Origin: Nitrospira sp.
GTDB taxonomy: Bacteria; Nitrospirota; Nitrospiria; Nitrospirales; UBA8639
Assembly (NCBI GenBank): GCA_011523385.1
Contig: WTGX01000028.1
Location: 1-64,000, forward strand
Direction of reading: 5' to 3'
DNA length: 64,000 nt
The notes under the pieces were generated by a model that was not told the DNA's origin, ran no database searches, and worked only from the letters and a program-made list of their open reading frames with translations. The position numbers and the translations under genes are program-made. Every line of letters begins with the position of its first letter. Positions within the stretch are counted from its first letter, which is position 1. Shown piece after piece: positions 42,001 through 49,585 of the stretch.

Positions 42001-44151
42001 AGCGGGATTCCGGTCCGGAGCAAACGGCACCCGTTTGCCGAAATGAGGCGTCAGCCACGGCCACGCCACCTTGCCCGTCGTCGGCTCGAACCAGATGGGC
42101 CGCCGTTTCCCGGCTTCATAGCCCTGCCACTCCGGATGGTATTTGGGATTCTCGACCGTGCTTTCCTTTTCACTCATGGCACGATCGCCGTCCCAGACCC
42201 AATCCATCACGGTCGCATCATACGACTTGAGTTGGCCGATCTCGTCTTCCGCATGACCGGGAAGACCTCGGGTCACTAATTGCATTTCGACCCAATCGTA
42301 AATCCGAACCACGGCCGGGTCGGCGGTCCAATCTGTTTTTTGAGAATTGTCGACCAGTTTGAACTTCTTGCCGAACCAATCCACCGTGGTGCCCACCAAT
42401 TGATCGGAAGTCACCGGCCTGGCAATGCGACCCTGACGGTCAGGCAACTCCCGAAGCGGGGCCATCACGTCGTTTTGGATGCCGGGCACTTGCAGGGTAT
42501 TGTAGACCCGCCAGTACCCCCACATGCCAGCCACGTAATGGTGAGCCACGTGACAATGGAACAGGAAGTCACCGGCCAGGTATTGACAGAGACCCGACCC
42601 GCACTCGGTTTCCAGGTCCAGCGCTTCGGATGGCCCGATCACTTCCACGTCCACCCGGTCAGTCTTGGCGCGAATGAGCGGATACTTCACCGGCCCGTTC
42701 TGTCCCTTGTGCCACATCGGCATTTGATCCACCGCGCGCGGGCTCCGAGTCCACCGGATGGCACCGCCGTGCGGATGGTGGGAATGGAACACTTCCGACC
42801 CGCCGTGAACCAGCCGGTACTTGGCGGGATCACCCAGATAACTCCGGGGGATCGTGGGGCCGGCATCGCCGAACGTGTAGGAACTGTAGGCCATGGATTC
42901 ATCTTCAAAGCCGAAGTACTCGTGTTGAACGTGCATGTTGTTGATACCGAACGGTTCGCTCCGGTAGTTCAACGCCCGCGCTCCCGGCCGGTAGGCATCA
43001 GTCAAGGGGTCACGTTGTGGCAGGAAGTCGCCGTGCTTGTTCACCGGCCTGAACGCTTCGTCACCCACTTCATGATAAATCAACACGAATTCACGGAAAT
43101 CCGGGCCCATGCCGTTCTGAATGATGGCTTGCCAGCCACTGGGCATATCCGTTGCGGGACCCGTTCCCAAGGGATCCAGATACTTCGAACCCGCCGGTTC
43201 CACCACAAACACCCCGAACAGGCCCATCACGGTCAACTCACGGTCATTACTGTAACTGTGGAACTGCCGCCCCCCTTCCTGGGTATCGGGATGGATATAC
43301 CATTCCATTTCCACGGGCGTGGTTTCACAATTCTCTTCGCACTCTTCATCAGGACCATAGGCAATGGCATCCGGATTCGTCGTCGTCGCGGGCTGGCCGG
43401 TTTTGCTCACCACCATGCTGGACCCGTTGATGTGGAGGCTCACGTCCTCGCCGAACTCCAATTGGTTCCGAAGCGTGACTTTCACGCAATCGCCCTGATT
43501 GCCGCGTATCACCAGGGGTTGGATGTATTGCCCCTGGATCCCGTTCTTCACCCCACCGGGATTATGGTGCCCCTCTTCCTCGCGCGCTTCCGCGTTTTTG
43601 GCTTCCTCTTCCCGAACATTCTCGATATTCCCGGTCAGCGCGTACATGTAGCCGGGATAATAATCCAGCCATTGATTCAGCGTGATTTCCACGTTGATCG
43701 CGGAAACGTCGTAATGCTTCACCGGAGCCGTGGCCGGGCATTTCCCGCCGCCCGTCATGGCGACCGGTTCGATGTCGCCGTCGGACGCCAATAGATAGTT
43801 GCCCTTGCCGGCGCCGTATTGGTGCATCATGGACATCGTGTTGTAGCCGCCAGAGTTGGATTCGGACATTTCCTTCTGCATTTGCTGCATCAATCGTTCA
43901 TGCTGCTTTTCAACAAGCGCGGCGCGCTCGGCCTTCCCCTCTTGGGCATTTTCAACGATGGTCTGCCCTTTGAGGCGTTCGGCCCAGGCGGGGGACTCGT
44001 GATTCATCCCCGAGGTTTGGATGACTGCGGCTGAATCGGAAACGTCGGATTCAGCGTTGGCAAGAGGAAGCGCAAAGCACGACACGGCCAACAGGCTTCC
44101 CACTGCCGGAAAAGCAAATCGCTTCATGGATACAGGGTTGAAATAAAACAT
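39022..44151 (-). CDS. Giant exported multicopper oxidase with internal LysM domain
   Basis: 1709 residues from the ATG at 44151 (GGAGG seven bases upstream), with a signal peptide. Several cupredoxin domains are strung together. Copper-type motifs include FHSHHPHGG near 453, FLFHCHVAHHYVAGMWGYW near 530 (type-1/type-3 region) and VFCHDHAFGGTTWPHG near 1037. A LysM domain (YTVNLGDTLGGIARQHGTDV) is inserted near 938-984, unusual for this family. The size and motif style recall the large putative manganese oxidases of the MofA/McoA type, but the substrate is unproven. It stands alone between its own promoter and terminator, next to cupredoxin-like genes. Located in the periplasm or at the cell surface. 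Confidence 0.85.
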   Translation of the reverse strand: MFYFNPVSMKRFAFPAVGSLLAVSCFALPLANAESDVSDSAAVIQTSGMNHESPAWAERLKGQTIVENAQEGKAERAALVEKQHERLMQQMQKEMSESNSGGYNTMSMMHQYGAGKGNYLLASDGDIEPVAMTGGGKCPATAPVKHYDVSAINVEITLNQWLDYYPGYMYALTGNIENVREEEAKNAEAREEEGHHNPGGVKNGIQGQYIQPLVIRGNQGDCVKVTLRNQLEFGEDVSLHINGSSMVVSKTGQPATTTNPDAIAYGPDEECEENCETTPVEMEWYIHPDTQEGGRQFHSYSNDRELTVMGLFGVFVVEPAGSKYLDPLGTGPATDMPSGWQAIIQNGMGPDFREFVLIYHEVGDEAFRPVNKHGDFLPQRDPLTDAYRPGARALNYRSEPFGINNMHVQHEYFGFEDESMAYSSYTFGDAGPTIPRSYLGDPAKYRLVHGGSEVFHSHHPHGGAIRWTRSPRAVDQMPMWHKGQNGPVKYPLIRAKTDRVDVEVIGPSEALDLETECGSGLCQYLAGDFLFHCHVAHHYVAGMWGYWRVYNTLQVPGIQNDVMAPLRELPDRQGRIARPVTSDQLVGTTVDWFGKKFKLVDNSQKTDWTADPAVVRIYDWVEMQLVTRGLPGHAEDEIGQLKSYDATVMDWVWDGDRAMSEKESTVENPKYHPEWQGYEAGKRRPIWFEPTTGKVAWPWLTPHFGKRVPFAPDRNPAPWLEMIHLDEDGQPSVKPAKPGENGRWSLCPDRAGSQKYNIHFIKLPIELSAAQGDQPAVVDPNGLLYVVHEEEEAIRNNNDLKVPLVFRANIYDCMDWTLTSEWPDDDFTNFQSSKINTHFHFVQFDNQASDGVISGFSYEQSVRPFTLFEKKKEKGLPVPMNAKVTKAAGKGDRTIHVTNAQQYHVGTVILVGADNVEGKEVKRIVAIGSSGESASTGGGGMYTVNLGDTLGGIARQHGTDVATLVGMNGLADANLISVGQQLQVPGGGGGAAAPSGGAQTLTFKTPLENDHPVGDIVTVEFVRQRFWADADVGSVFCHDHAFGGTTWPHGAVCSFLIEPFGSTWHDPSTGEAKRTGPVMDIHTVEPVGYGVSGSFRELMVQIMDTVPHTVNVVTAGNPPGQPVEVALEAGRTVSFQMPPNDLIKMTPMPFLNGGTHTTGGALNFRAEPFAQRLANNPETSQLFSSGTHGDPSTVTLRAYLGDAIVFRLIDVTMNESNVFTVSGHNFLTERYAGDANRKNSIHIGIAERYDLVVPQAGGTRLQPGDYMYFNGRSSKLSEGSWGLIRVMDKEVPDLKPLPNAAFGGPGIKKPLPVCPSGAPVKNFNVVAIDYPQMAFNPNVEEPIEVDFERTIEVRNPDAKIYVLEEEVAKVSGEFQPMPLTLRANVGDCLKVKLTNKMKESRASFSAFSLAFDPKDSQGVNLGNNPGDQTVAPGESRTYTYYADPAVGETQSLVWDWGNVAMNPRNGLFGGIVIGPEGAQYRDPKTGADISEKNSWIADVIVDRTIPGNEHRTNYRDVALFFQDEDNIIGTSFMPYVQNVAGLVGVNYRNEPYLYREEQGCSLGRMFQPCNVDEPNEPATPIIEAHAGDPVRIHVFGASNEQNGMFTLEKHEWPIEPFMEGADRISVVEFSGSEGIDAFISSAGGPYSMPGDYVYSNARLPYSQSGQWGYFRVLSKNDQRILPLSGASPGVKEAKEDQPEKGHVRPISFK

Positions 44152-44245
44152 GAAACCGCCTCCTTCAGAAAGTAAACTCAAGCTCCAGGCAGGAAAATGT
44201 GCGCAATAGTCGCAGGTGACTCCCAAACTGTAACGGAAAAAAAGA

Positions 44246-44275
44246 ACGTTACTGAAAAAAACCCGAAAGTGTCAA
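44246..44275 (-). promoter_or_regulatory. Candidate promoter of the multicopper oxidase gene
   Basis: TTGACA, 18 bases, TAACGT on the minus strand, about 95 bases upstream of the ATG. The -35 is perfect; the -10 is mediocre. Confidence 0.42.
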
Positions 44276-44334
44276 GGGTGCCGGTCAGGAGAAACCAACG
44301 TAAAAAATGGGGGCAAAAACCGGACAGCGGGTCC

Positions 44335-45192
44335 TTACCTCTGTCCGGTTTCGGACAGAATACAGCGGTGGAATGCCTCGCTCACCGTCCGGGTCACGGG
44401 TCCCGGCATTCGATCTCTCACCGGAACGCCGTTGAGCGCGAAAACGGGCAATACCTCGATCGTCGTCCCGATCAAAAACAGTTCATCAGCCCGGGTCAAT
44501 TCCGCCTCTGGGACCTCCCGTTCATCGACCGTGATGCCGCGTTTTCTCGCCAGTTCCAATACCACGGCCCTGGTGACGCCGGCCAACAACTGATCGCTCA
44601 ACGGGGGCGTGATGATGCTCCCGGCCCTGACCAGGCACACGTTGCTGGAGCAGCCTTCCGTGACCAACCCGTCCTTCACCAGAATCGCTTCCTTGGCCCC
44701 GGCGTCGCTCGCTTCCTGTTTCGCCAGGACATTCGCAAGCAAGTTCAAACTCTTGATCGAACACCGGCCCCACCGCAGGTCGGGCAGGGTGACGGCCGAA
44801 ACGCCCTGCTGTCGAAGTACGCCGTCTGTTTCGGGAATTTCTCGAAACGTCATGACCACGGTGGGCTTCGCCGAACCGGGAAAAAGATGACTCCGCGGAG
44901 CCACCCCGCGGGTCAACTGGATGTACACCAGGCAGGAGGGAAATTCACTCCGTTCCACGCCTTCCCGGATCAACGCCTCCCAGTCGGTTCGGGAGAGCGG
45001 GACCGGGATGGACACGGCCCGGGCGCTCGACTCCAATCTGGAGAGGTGGTCATACAGCCGGAAAGGCACACCCCCATACGTTCGGACCACTTCGTAGACG
45101 CCGTCCCCGAATTGAAAACCCCGGTCCTCGATCGGGATGGTCGCCTCTTCAAGAGCGGAAAAGTGCCCGTTGACGTATGCGATATCGGACAT
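44335..45192 (-). CDS. Class IV PLP aminotransferase, D-amino-acid transaminase type
   Basis: 285 residues. Signatures of the branched-chain/D-amino-acid transaminase fold: IEDRGFQFGDGVYEVVRTYG near 20-40, the PLP lysine in RCSIKSLNLLANVLAKQEA near 145, and LVTEGCSSNVCLV. The 'IKSLNLL..N..AKQEA' form is closest to D-alanine aminotransferase, which makes D-Glu or D-Ala for cell wall; aminodeoxychorismate lyase and IlvE are less likely alternatives. It follows a small inhibitor-like gene by 5 bases and ends about 180 bases before the multicopper oxidase start. Confidence 0.85.
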   Translation of the reverse strand: MSDIAYVNGHFSALEEATIPIEDRGFQFGDGVYEVVRTYGGVPFRLYDHLSRLESSARAVSIPVPLSRTDWEALIREGVERSEFPSCLVYIQLTRGVAPRSHLFPGSAKPTVVMTFREIPETDGVLRQQGVSAVTLPDLRWGRCSIKSLNLLANVLAKQEASDAGAKEAILVKDGLVTEGCSSNVCLVRAGSIITPPLSDQLLAGVTRAVVLELARKRGITVDEREVPEAELTRADELFLIGTTIEVLPVFALNGVPVRDRMPGPVTRTVSEAFHRCILSETGQR

Positions 45193-45197
45193 AAGGG

Positions 45198-45530
45198 TTA
45201 TGAACCCGGTCTCTGCACGTGGACCAGGAAGACGCGCCGCGCCTCGGCGGTAAATTTCCAGGCCATTCGTTTCTGAAATTCCAGGCGGTGCGTCCCGGGT
45301 TGGAGCGGCTCGAATTCGAATTGACGCTTGCCCGAATCAACCGCATTATTGCTGGTGGTCCTGAAAAACTCGTCCGCCGTCAGCACCAGTTGGCTCGGGT
45401 CATAAGAAGGCACCCACTGCTCACCCCGCGTCCGGTCCTCCCACAGATTGACGGTCAACGGCACGCCGACCGTCGCGTACAGCGGTTTGCAATCAGACTC
45501 TTGTGCATCCATCAAGCTGTCCATCCCCAT
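45198..45530 (-). CDS. Small protein resembling I42 (chagasin-type) protease inhibitors
   Basis: 110 residues, no signal peptide. The sequence GVPLTVNLWEDRTRGEQWVP, then a central FEFEPLQPGTHRLEFQKRMA, follows the pattern of the chagasin family, an Ig-like fold that inhibits cysteine peptidases. The conserved loop residues are only partly present, so the assignment is tentative. It lies 11 bases after the Rieske gene and 5 before the transaminase gene, within a four-gene operon. Confidence 0.5.
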   Translation of the reverse strand: MGMDSLMDAQESDCKPLYATVGVPLTVNLWEDRTRGEQWVPSYDPSQLVLTADEFFRTTSNNAVDSGKRQFEFEPLQPGTHRLEFQKRMAWKFTAEARRVFLVHVQRPGS

Positions 45531-45541
45531 GACAATTCACC

Positions 45542-45877
45542 TTAAAATTCCCTGCACGTGGAACTGACGAAAATTTCACCATCCCGAACCCGCACGTCAT
45601 AGGTTGCGACGCATTGCCCTCCGCCGTCAGTCCCGAACCCGTTACGCACGTCGAATTGGAGATCATGCCAGGGACATCCTACCACGTATCCCTTCAGTTT
45701 GCCTTTGTGCAGCGGCCCACCCTGATGCGGGCAGATGTTGTTGATCGCAAAAAATGTCCCGGCCACGTTGAAGAGGGCAATGGTCTTGCCGTTGACCTTG
45801 ACGGCTTTCGAGGCACCCGGCGGCACGTCCTCCGCCTTGCCGACCCGCACAAAGTTGTCCGGTGATGGAGAGTCCAT
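45542..45877 (-). CDS. Rieske [2Fe-2S] ferredoxin
   Basis: 111 residues from the ATG at 45877. The two cluster motifs are ICPHQGGPLHKG and GCPWHDLQFDVRNG, giving the Cys-His/Cys-His ligands. It resembles soluble Rieske ferredoxins such as the NirD or dioxygenase type, without a membrane anchor, and so acts as a small cytoplasmic electron carrier. No partner oxygenase or reductase is adjacent. The frame extends 33 codons further upstream but overlaps the end of the DUF192 gene. Confidence 0.88.
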   Translation of the reverse strand: MDSPSPDNFVRVGKAEDVPPGASKAVKVNGKTIALFNVAGTFFAINNICPHQGGPLHKGKLKGYVVGCPWHDLQFDVRNGFGTDGGGQCVATYDVRVRDGEIFVSSTCREF

Positions 45878-45917
45878 AATAGGCTCAAACCTTCCCGTCA
45901 ATCCCTTCCCTGACAGC

Positions 45918-46433
45918 CTACAACCGCAAGGCAAAAACGAGTTCCTGCCCCAAGGCCACTTCGGCCCGGTCCACAAATCCGCTGTTCGCCTCGATCAGAT
46001 ACCGGGCCCGTTCAGGGGGCGGCCCGTACCACTCGCAGGGATCGCCGACACATGGGACCGCGGTTTCGACGATATGAACCACGTGCTTGCTTTCATTGAC
46101 CCAGATCAAATCCACGTTGAACTGGTATTGTTTCGTCCAAACCTTGTGAAGGCCGGATTCCTCGAACAGAAAAATCATGCCGCAATCGTCAGGCAGCGTC
46201 TCCCGGAACGCCAACCCGAACAACAACTTTTCCGGAGTCTCGGCCACCTCAGCTTGGAGGTTGACGCCGCCGGGAAACCGGACCTCGATGATTTCCGTAT
46301 CCTTGGGAGCATTAAACAACAACGCCCCGGAGATCAACAACAGCGACATCAGCGCCAGGAACAGGATGCGCTTCCTGTTCGGGGTCAATGGGGGGCTTGC
46401 CGCCGCACGAGGCTTTTTTGAACCCCTTACCAT
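45918..46433 (-). CDS. DUF192 family protein, membrane anchored
   Basis: 171 residues. A basic N-terminus and membrane helix (ILFLALMSLLLISGALLFNA) lead into a DUF192 domain: VAETPEKLLFGLAFRETLPD, GMIFLFEESGLHKVWTK, FNVDLIWVNESKHVVHIVET and a terminal ARYLIEANSGFVDRAEVALG. The domain is a small periplasmic beta-barrel of unknown biochemical function. An insertion with two cysteines (PCVGDPCEWY) could form a disulfide. First gene of the operon leading to the Rieske protein. Confidence 0.88.
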   Translation of the reverse strand: MVRGSKKPRAAASPPLTPNRKRILFLALMSLLLISGALLFNAPKDTEIIEVRFPGGVNLQAEVAETPEKLLFGLAFRETLPDDCGMIFLFEESGLHKVWTKQYQFNVDLIWVNESKHVVHIVETAVPCVGDPCEWYGPPPERARYLIEANSGFVDRAEVALGQELVFALRL

Positions 46434-46489
46434 CCGTCCTTTCCGCCCTCACCCACAATCTCTCCTCACACCATTTACCATTTGGCCCA

Positions 46490-46495
46490 TATAAT
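46490..46495 (+). promoter_or_regulatory. Candidate -10 element of the small exported protein gene
   Basis: A perfect TATAAT, 65 bases upstream of the ATG at 46560. No clear -35 hexamer is present at the right spacing. Confidence 0.35.
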
Positions 46496-46559
46496 TTATA
46501 GTGTCTGTTAGAGACTTCTCAAACTATCCCCCCTCATCTTCGACCAGGAGGATCTCCCC

Positions 46560-46907
46560 ATGAAAAAGAAAACGCTCAGAGTCTTGCTCATTGCAGGCAT
46601 GGCCCTGTCCCTCTCGTTTTCCATTTCGACGGGCACGTCATCCGCGATCATGCCGATCACCATCGACCATTTTGTCGCCAAAATTTTCCCCGGGGCCAAT
46701 CACTATTCCTGGGTGGTGAACGACAGCAAAAAGGAAACATCCCGGGAGATCGTCCTCGACCTCAACACCTTCGTGACGCAGAAGGAAGGTGAGCCTCCCG
46801 TGGAAAGCCGGTTCTTGCTGCTATTCCTCGATGGGAAAATTTTTGCCGCCCAGAATATCCCCCTCAACGCCATAGTCGACTGCGGGCCGGCTGAAGAAGC
46901 CGTGTAA
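46560..46907 (+). CDS. Small exported protein of unknown function
   Basis: 115 residues. A strong ribosome binding site (AGGAGG, eight-base spacing) precedes the ATG. The signal peptide is clear (KTLRVLLIAGMALSLSFSIS). The mature part of about 85 residues reads PITIDHFVAKIFPGANHYSW, REIVLDLNTFVTQKEGEPPV and RFLLLFLDGKIFAAQNIPLN; it resembles no family I know. A bidirectional terminator follows. Its single cysteine lies near the C-terminus (VDCGPAEE). Confidence 0.78.
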   Translation: MKKKTLRVLLIAGMALSLSFSISTGTSSAIMPITIDHFVAKIFPGANHYSWVVNDSKKETSREIVLDLNTFVTQKEGEPPVESRFLLLFLDGKIFAAQNIPLNAIVDCGPAEEAV

Positions 46908-46945
46908 AACCCGAGGAGCAGCCGACAGGATTTCAGACGTAAAAA

Positions 46946-46980
46946 AGCCCCGTTCCTTTGTTCAAGGAACGGGGCTTTTT
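46946..46980. terminator. Bidirectional rho-independent terminator
   Basis: Thirteen-base-pair perfect stem with a five-base loop, flanked by A-run and T-run. It serves both the small exported protein gene (plus) and the cupredoxin-like gene (minus), which converge on it. Confidence 0.9.
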
Positions 46981-47015
46981 GTTATCAACACGCAAAAAAC
47001 TGAGGATCGACCCTT

Positions 47016-47510
47016 TTACTTGAAGATCACGAGATTCGAACCAAGGTGAGCCGCATGCAAATGGCATTTGGCCTTCAGGGCGCGAGGAGCGGTGACGAAC
47101 GTCAGGTCGCTCATGGGGATACCGATGTACTTGGTTTCTCCAGCCTTCAGCACAGTTTTGACCTGCAACGAGGTGGGGCCGGCAAAAGCCGAATCCGCTG
47201 AAAGGCTGAATCCGTGATCACCATCCAGGGCATTGGTGACTTTGATCAGGATGGGTTGACCTCTCCGACCCAGTGTTCCCTGGTTTCGCAGATCCAGAAT
47301 TGTGGTTCCAGGATACCAGACTTTCTTCCCGCCGACCATCAAGGCAGTGTATTCAAGATCGACGTCGAGAGTTGAAAAGGGTTGACCAATAACAGATCCG
47401 GTTTCAAGATCCCCCACTGACGCTCCACCGGACTGCAAGGCAAGTGCGACCGAAGAACCGGCTGCCACCAGAATGAGACTGAAAAGGACGGATAGAAGCA
47501 CCTTGTGCAT
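47016..47510 (-). CDS. Exported cupredoxin-like protein with Cys-x2-His-x2-His motif
   Basis: 164 residues with a signal peptide (LLSVLFSLILVAAGSSVALA). The mature domain is beta-rich and about the size of a single cupredoxin: DVDLEYTALMVGGKKVWYPG, QPILIKVTNALDGDHGFSLS, and a C-terminal loop LKAKCHLHAAHLGSNLVIF. The loop offers Cys, His and His at spacing C-x2-H-x2-H (near residue 152) in place of the Cys-His-Met of blue copper proteins; a His near 97 could be another ligand. That arrangement recalls nitrosocyanin-type red copper proteins but is not identical. It has its own promoter and terminator. Confidence 0.68.
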   Translation of the reverse strand: MHKVLLSVLFSLILVAAGSSVALALQSGGASVGDLETGSVIGQPFSTLDVDLEYTALMVGGKKVWYPGTTILDLRNQGTLGRRGQPILIKVTNALDGDHGFSLSADSAFAGPTSLQVKTVLKAGETKYIGIPMSDLTFVTAPRALKAKCHLHAAHLGSNLVIFK

Positions 47511-47813
47511 TGCCTACCTCCTCACTATAAAAATGACGTTAATAAAAAGTGCCGCAAAAAAACCTCAAGGCCACTCACATTTTCCAAAAATCCCACTTGT
47601 CTGCACCATTTTGCTGCACGGTGAATGCGACTTATAGCATATGCCGCCATAGGACGCAAGGCTGTTTTTAGGGTGCACGTCGAGCGAAATATACCAGAAT
47701 AGTGAGGACAAGGAAATAGCCGGGCCATTGCCGACTTTTTCCTTGCATCGGGATCTTTTTCAACGGTAGAGTGGAAACCTACTTGGTCGACAGTCGTACG
47801 TGAGACGGAAGCC
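47511..47813. other. 303-base divergent intergenic region
   Basis: Separates the cupredoxin-like gene (minus) from the Ig/PKD protein gene (plus). It contains the minus-strand promoter listed at 47631-47659. A TGCACCATTTTGCTGCA inverted repeat lies near 47611-47627. No gene is evident. Confidence 0.5.
47631..47659 (-). promoter_or_regulatory. Candidate promoter of the cupredoxin-like gene at 47016
   Basis: TTGCGT and TATAAG on the minus strand are 17 bases apart, with a TGC just before the -10. It implies a leader of about 115 bases. Confidence 0.45.
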
Positions 47814-48827
47814 ATGACGTTTCGCCTCTTCGTTGCTCTGAGCCTGCTCTTCTCCTTTGCCCTGCCTGTTGCGGACATCCTGCCGGAGGCCGGGGCGTTT
47901 TCCATCGTACAACCGAAGAACGGCGGCAGCCACCCGTCCAATCAAGACGTGTCCGTTGTCATCGACGTGGAGACGGTCACGGGCGTGACTAAAGTCCGGT
48001 TCTATTGGTACGAGGAACGGGAAGACATGCTCAAGGCGTTCGTGGATGAAAAGTTGGCGGGCGTCGTAACCGACCCGCCATTCGGAGCGAACTTGCGACC
48101 ACCCCAAGGGGCCACGGGGCTCTTTCGCCTGTTGGCCGTCGCTGAACAGGAAAACCGGCAAGCCGACGACGAAGATTGGGCGGTCTTCGACGAGGTGCGT
48201 CTCCTCATCCAACCCCATGGCTCGCTGGAAGAAATCGATTTCAGGACGGACAAACCCTTGAAATTCGGGCGAGCGAGCGCCGTTAAAGTCTATGATCAAC
48301 TGGATTTTCTGGGAAAGTTTATCGATCTGCCCGTAGTGGGCCGGTATTCGGACGGCGCGACGCGGTCGATTCGTAGCGCCGCCTCCGGGACAACCTATCA
48401 CGTGGACGATGAGTCCGTGATCACCATCAACAAAGACGGCCGCCTTCGGCTGGTCGGCAACGGCGCAACGACCGTGACCGTCAACAATGGCGGAGTTGAA
48501 CGGAAACTGGACGTCCTCGTGGAAGTCAATACCGACCCGAACCAGCCCCCCGTGGCGGACCCGGGTCAGACCCGGACCGTCTATTCAGGCGAACGGGTCG
48601 TGCTCAACGGCCTCAAAAGCTATGACCCGGAAGGCGGCTCCCTCAAATACTCCTGGTCGCAAGTTCGGGGCAGCCGGATCGCCCTGCTCGATCCCGATTC
48701 GGAAAAAGCCCGGTTTTTCGCGCCGTTCGTAGTCGAACCCCGGCTCTTTCGTTTCATTCTCAGGGTCACGGACGTCCAAGGGGCCGACAGCGATCCCGCC
48801 GTGGTCGATATCATGGTAGAGCCGTAA
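47814..48827 (+). CDS. Exported protein with bacterial Ig-like and PKD-like domains
   Basis: 337 residues. A signal peptide (LFVALSLLFSFALPVADILP) precedes an N-terminal Ig-like part (IVQPKNGGSHPSNQDVSVVI). Residues near 160-240 form a BIG2-type domain (SDGATRSIRSAASGTTYHVD and LVGNGATTVTVNNGGVERKL). The last 95 residues form a PKD/cadherin-like domain (NQPPVADPGQTRTVYSGERV and SYDPEGGSLKYSWSQVRGSR). Such modules are extracellular spacers or binding surfaces. The stop is 3 bases from the convergent DUF151 gene. Start site: ATG with a weak GGAAG upstream. Confidence 0.8.
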   Translation: MTFRLFVALSLLFSFALPVADILPEAGAFSIVQPKNGGSHPSNQDVSVVIDVETVTGVTKVRFYWYEEREDMLKAFVDEKLAGVVTDPPFGANLRPPQGATGLFRLLAVAEQENRQADDEDWAVFDEVRLLIQPHGSLEEIDFRTDKPLKFGRASAVKVYDQLDFLGKFIDLPVVGRYSDGATRSIRSAASGTTYHVDDESVITINKDGRLRLVGNGATTVTVNNGGVERKLDVLVEVNTDPNQPPVADPGQTRTVYSGERVVLNGLKSYDPEGGSLKYSWSQVRGSRIALLDPDSEKARFFAPFVVEPRLFRFILRVTDVQGADSDPAVVDIMVEP

Positions 48828-48829
48828 CG

Positions 48830-49333
48830 TCACAGTTCGATTTGCGAATCCTTCGGCGGTTCCCCCTCCCGGGTTTTTTCCAGCAACGCTTCTTCGACAA
48901 AGATGGGCGTGCCGAAATGAATCGCCAAGGCGATCCCGTCCGACGAACGGCAATCAAACACCTTGGTTTGGCCGCCGGCAGCCATCATGAGCTCGCCGTA
49001 ATAGACCTGCCCTTTCAGGCTGATCCCGACCCGTACGACCGTCACGTCGTAAGCCTGCAAAATGGTGTGCATTAAATCATGAGACAAGGGGCGCGGCGAT
49101 TTTTCTCCGGTCAGCGCCCCATGTATGGACCCCGCCACCGTCGGGTCCACGAAAATCGGGACCACGGCGTCCCGCGCCGTCAACAACACCACGGGTCCCG
49201 CCTCCGACCAGACGACTTTCACGTCATCCACTTTGACTTGCCCCGAAGGAGACGGGGATTGCGAGTGAACCTGGACAACACCGATTGCCGAACATCCGGC
49301 GAGAAGAATGAGCAGTTGAAAGAGATGTCGCAT
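48830..49333 (-). CDS. DUF151 (bifunctional nuclease-like) domain lipoprotein
   Basis: 167 residues from the ATG at 49333 (AAGGAG upstream). The N-terminus is a lipoprotein signal with lipobox LAGC (FQLLILLAGCSAIG). The rest is a DUF151/BFN domain: VVLLTARDAVVPIFVDPTVA, SHDLMHTILQAYDVTVVRVG, VYYGELMMAAGGQTKVFDCR and SSDGIALAIHFGTPIFVEEA. BFN-type proteins are normally cytoplasmic, so an exported, lipid-anchored copy is unusual. Function in the envelope is unknown. Confidence 0.83.
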   Translation of the reverse strand: MRHLFQLLILLAGCSAIGVVQVHSQSPSPSGQVKVDDVKVVWSEAGPVVLLTARDAVVPIFVDPTVAGSIHGALTGEKSPRPLSHDLMHTILQAYDVTVVRVGISLKGQVYYGELMMAAGGQTKVFDCRSSDGIALAIHFGTPIFVEEALLEKTREGEPPKDSQIEL

Positions 49334-49585
49334 GACGCGCTCCTTTGAGGAACCGCAAACGTGTTCTGAATGATATGCTGCACGAGCCGCCGTCCCTGTC
49401 TCTAGCCCGGCCAACGCCACGTGGGGTGGAGACCAGGACGGAATATGATGATGCCGCACCCTGATAGACCTGAGCTTGAATTTGCATTCATGCTTGAAGA
49501 GACCTACAATTCAAAAAACGAGGTCGGGTTTCGCAGTGAAGTGTAACACGTTCTCTTTGGAGAAAGCGCCTACGAGGACCCCGTT

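Noticed and set aside
42280-43794. A 504-codon plus-strand frame opposite the multicopper oxidase gene
   Set aside because: Antisense shadow, His- and Arg-rich because the opposite strand encodes many His/Asp/Gly codons.
44221-44265. Hairpin around AACG-A-run-CGTT as a terminator for the transaminase gene
   Set aside because: The paired arms are only about four to five bases with a long A-rich loop and lie over 80 bases past the stop; it overlaps the candidate promoter of the next gene instead.
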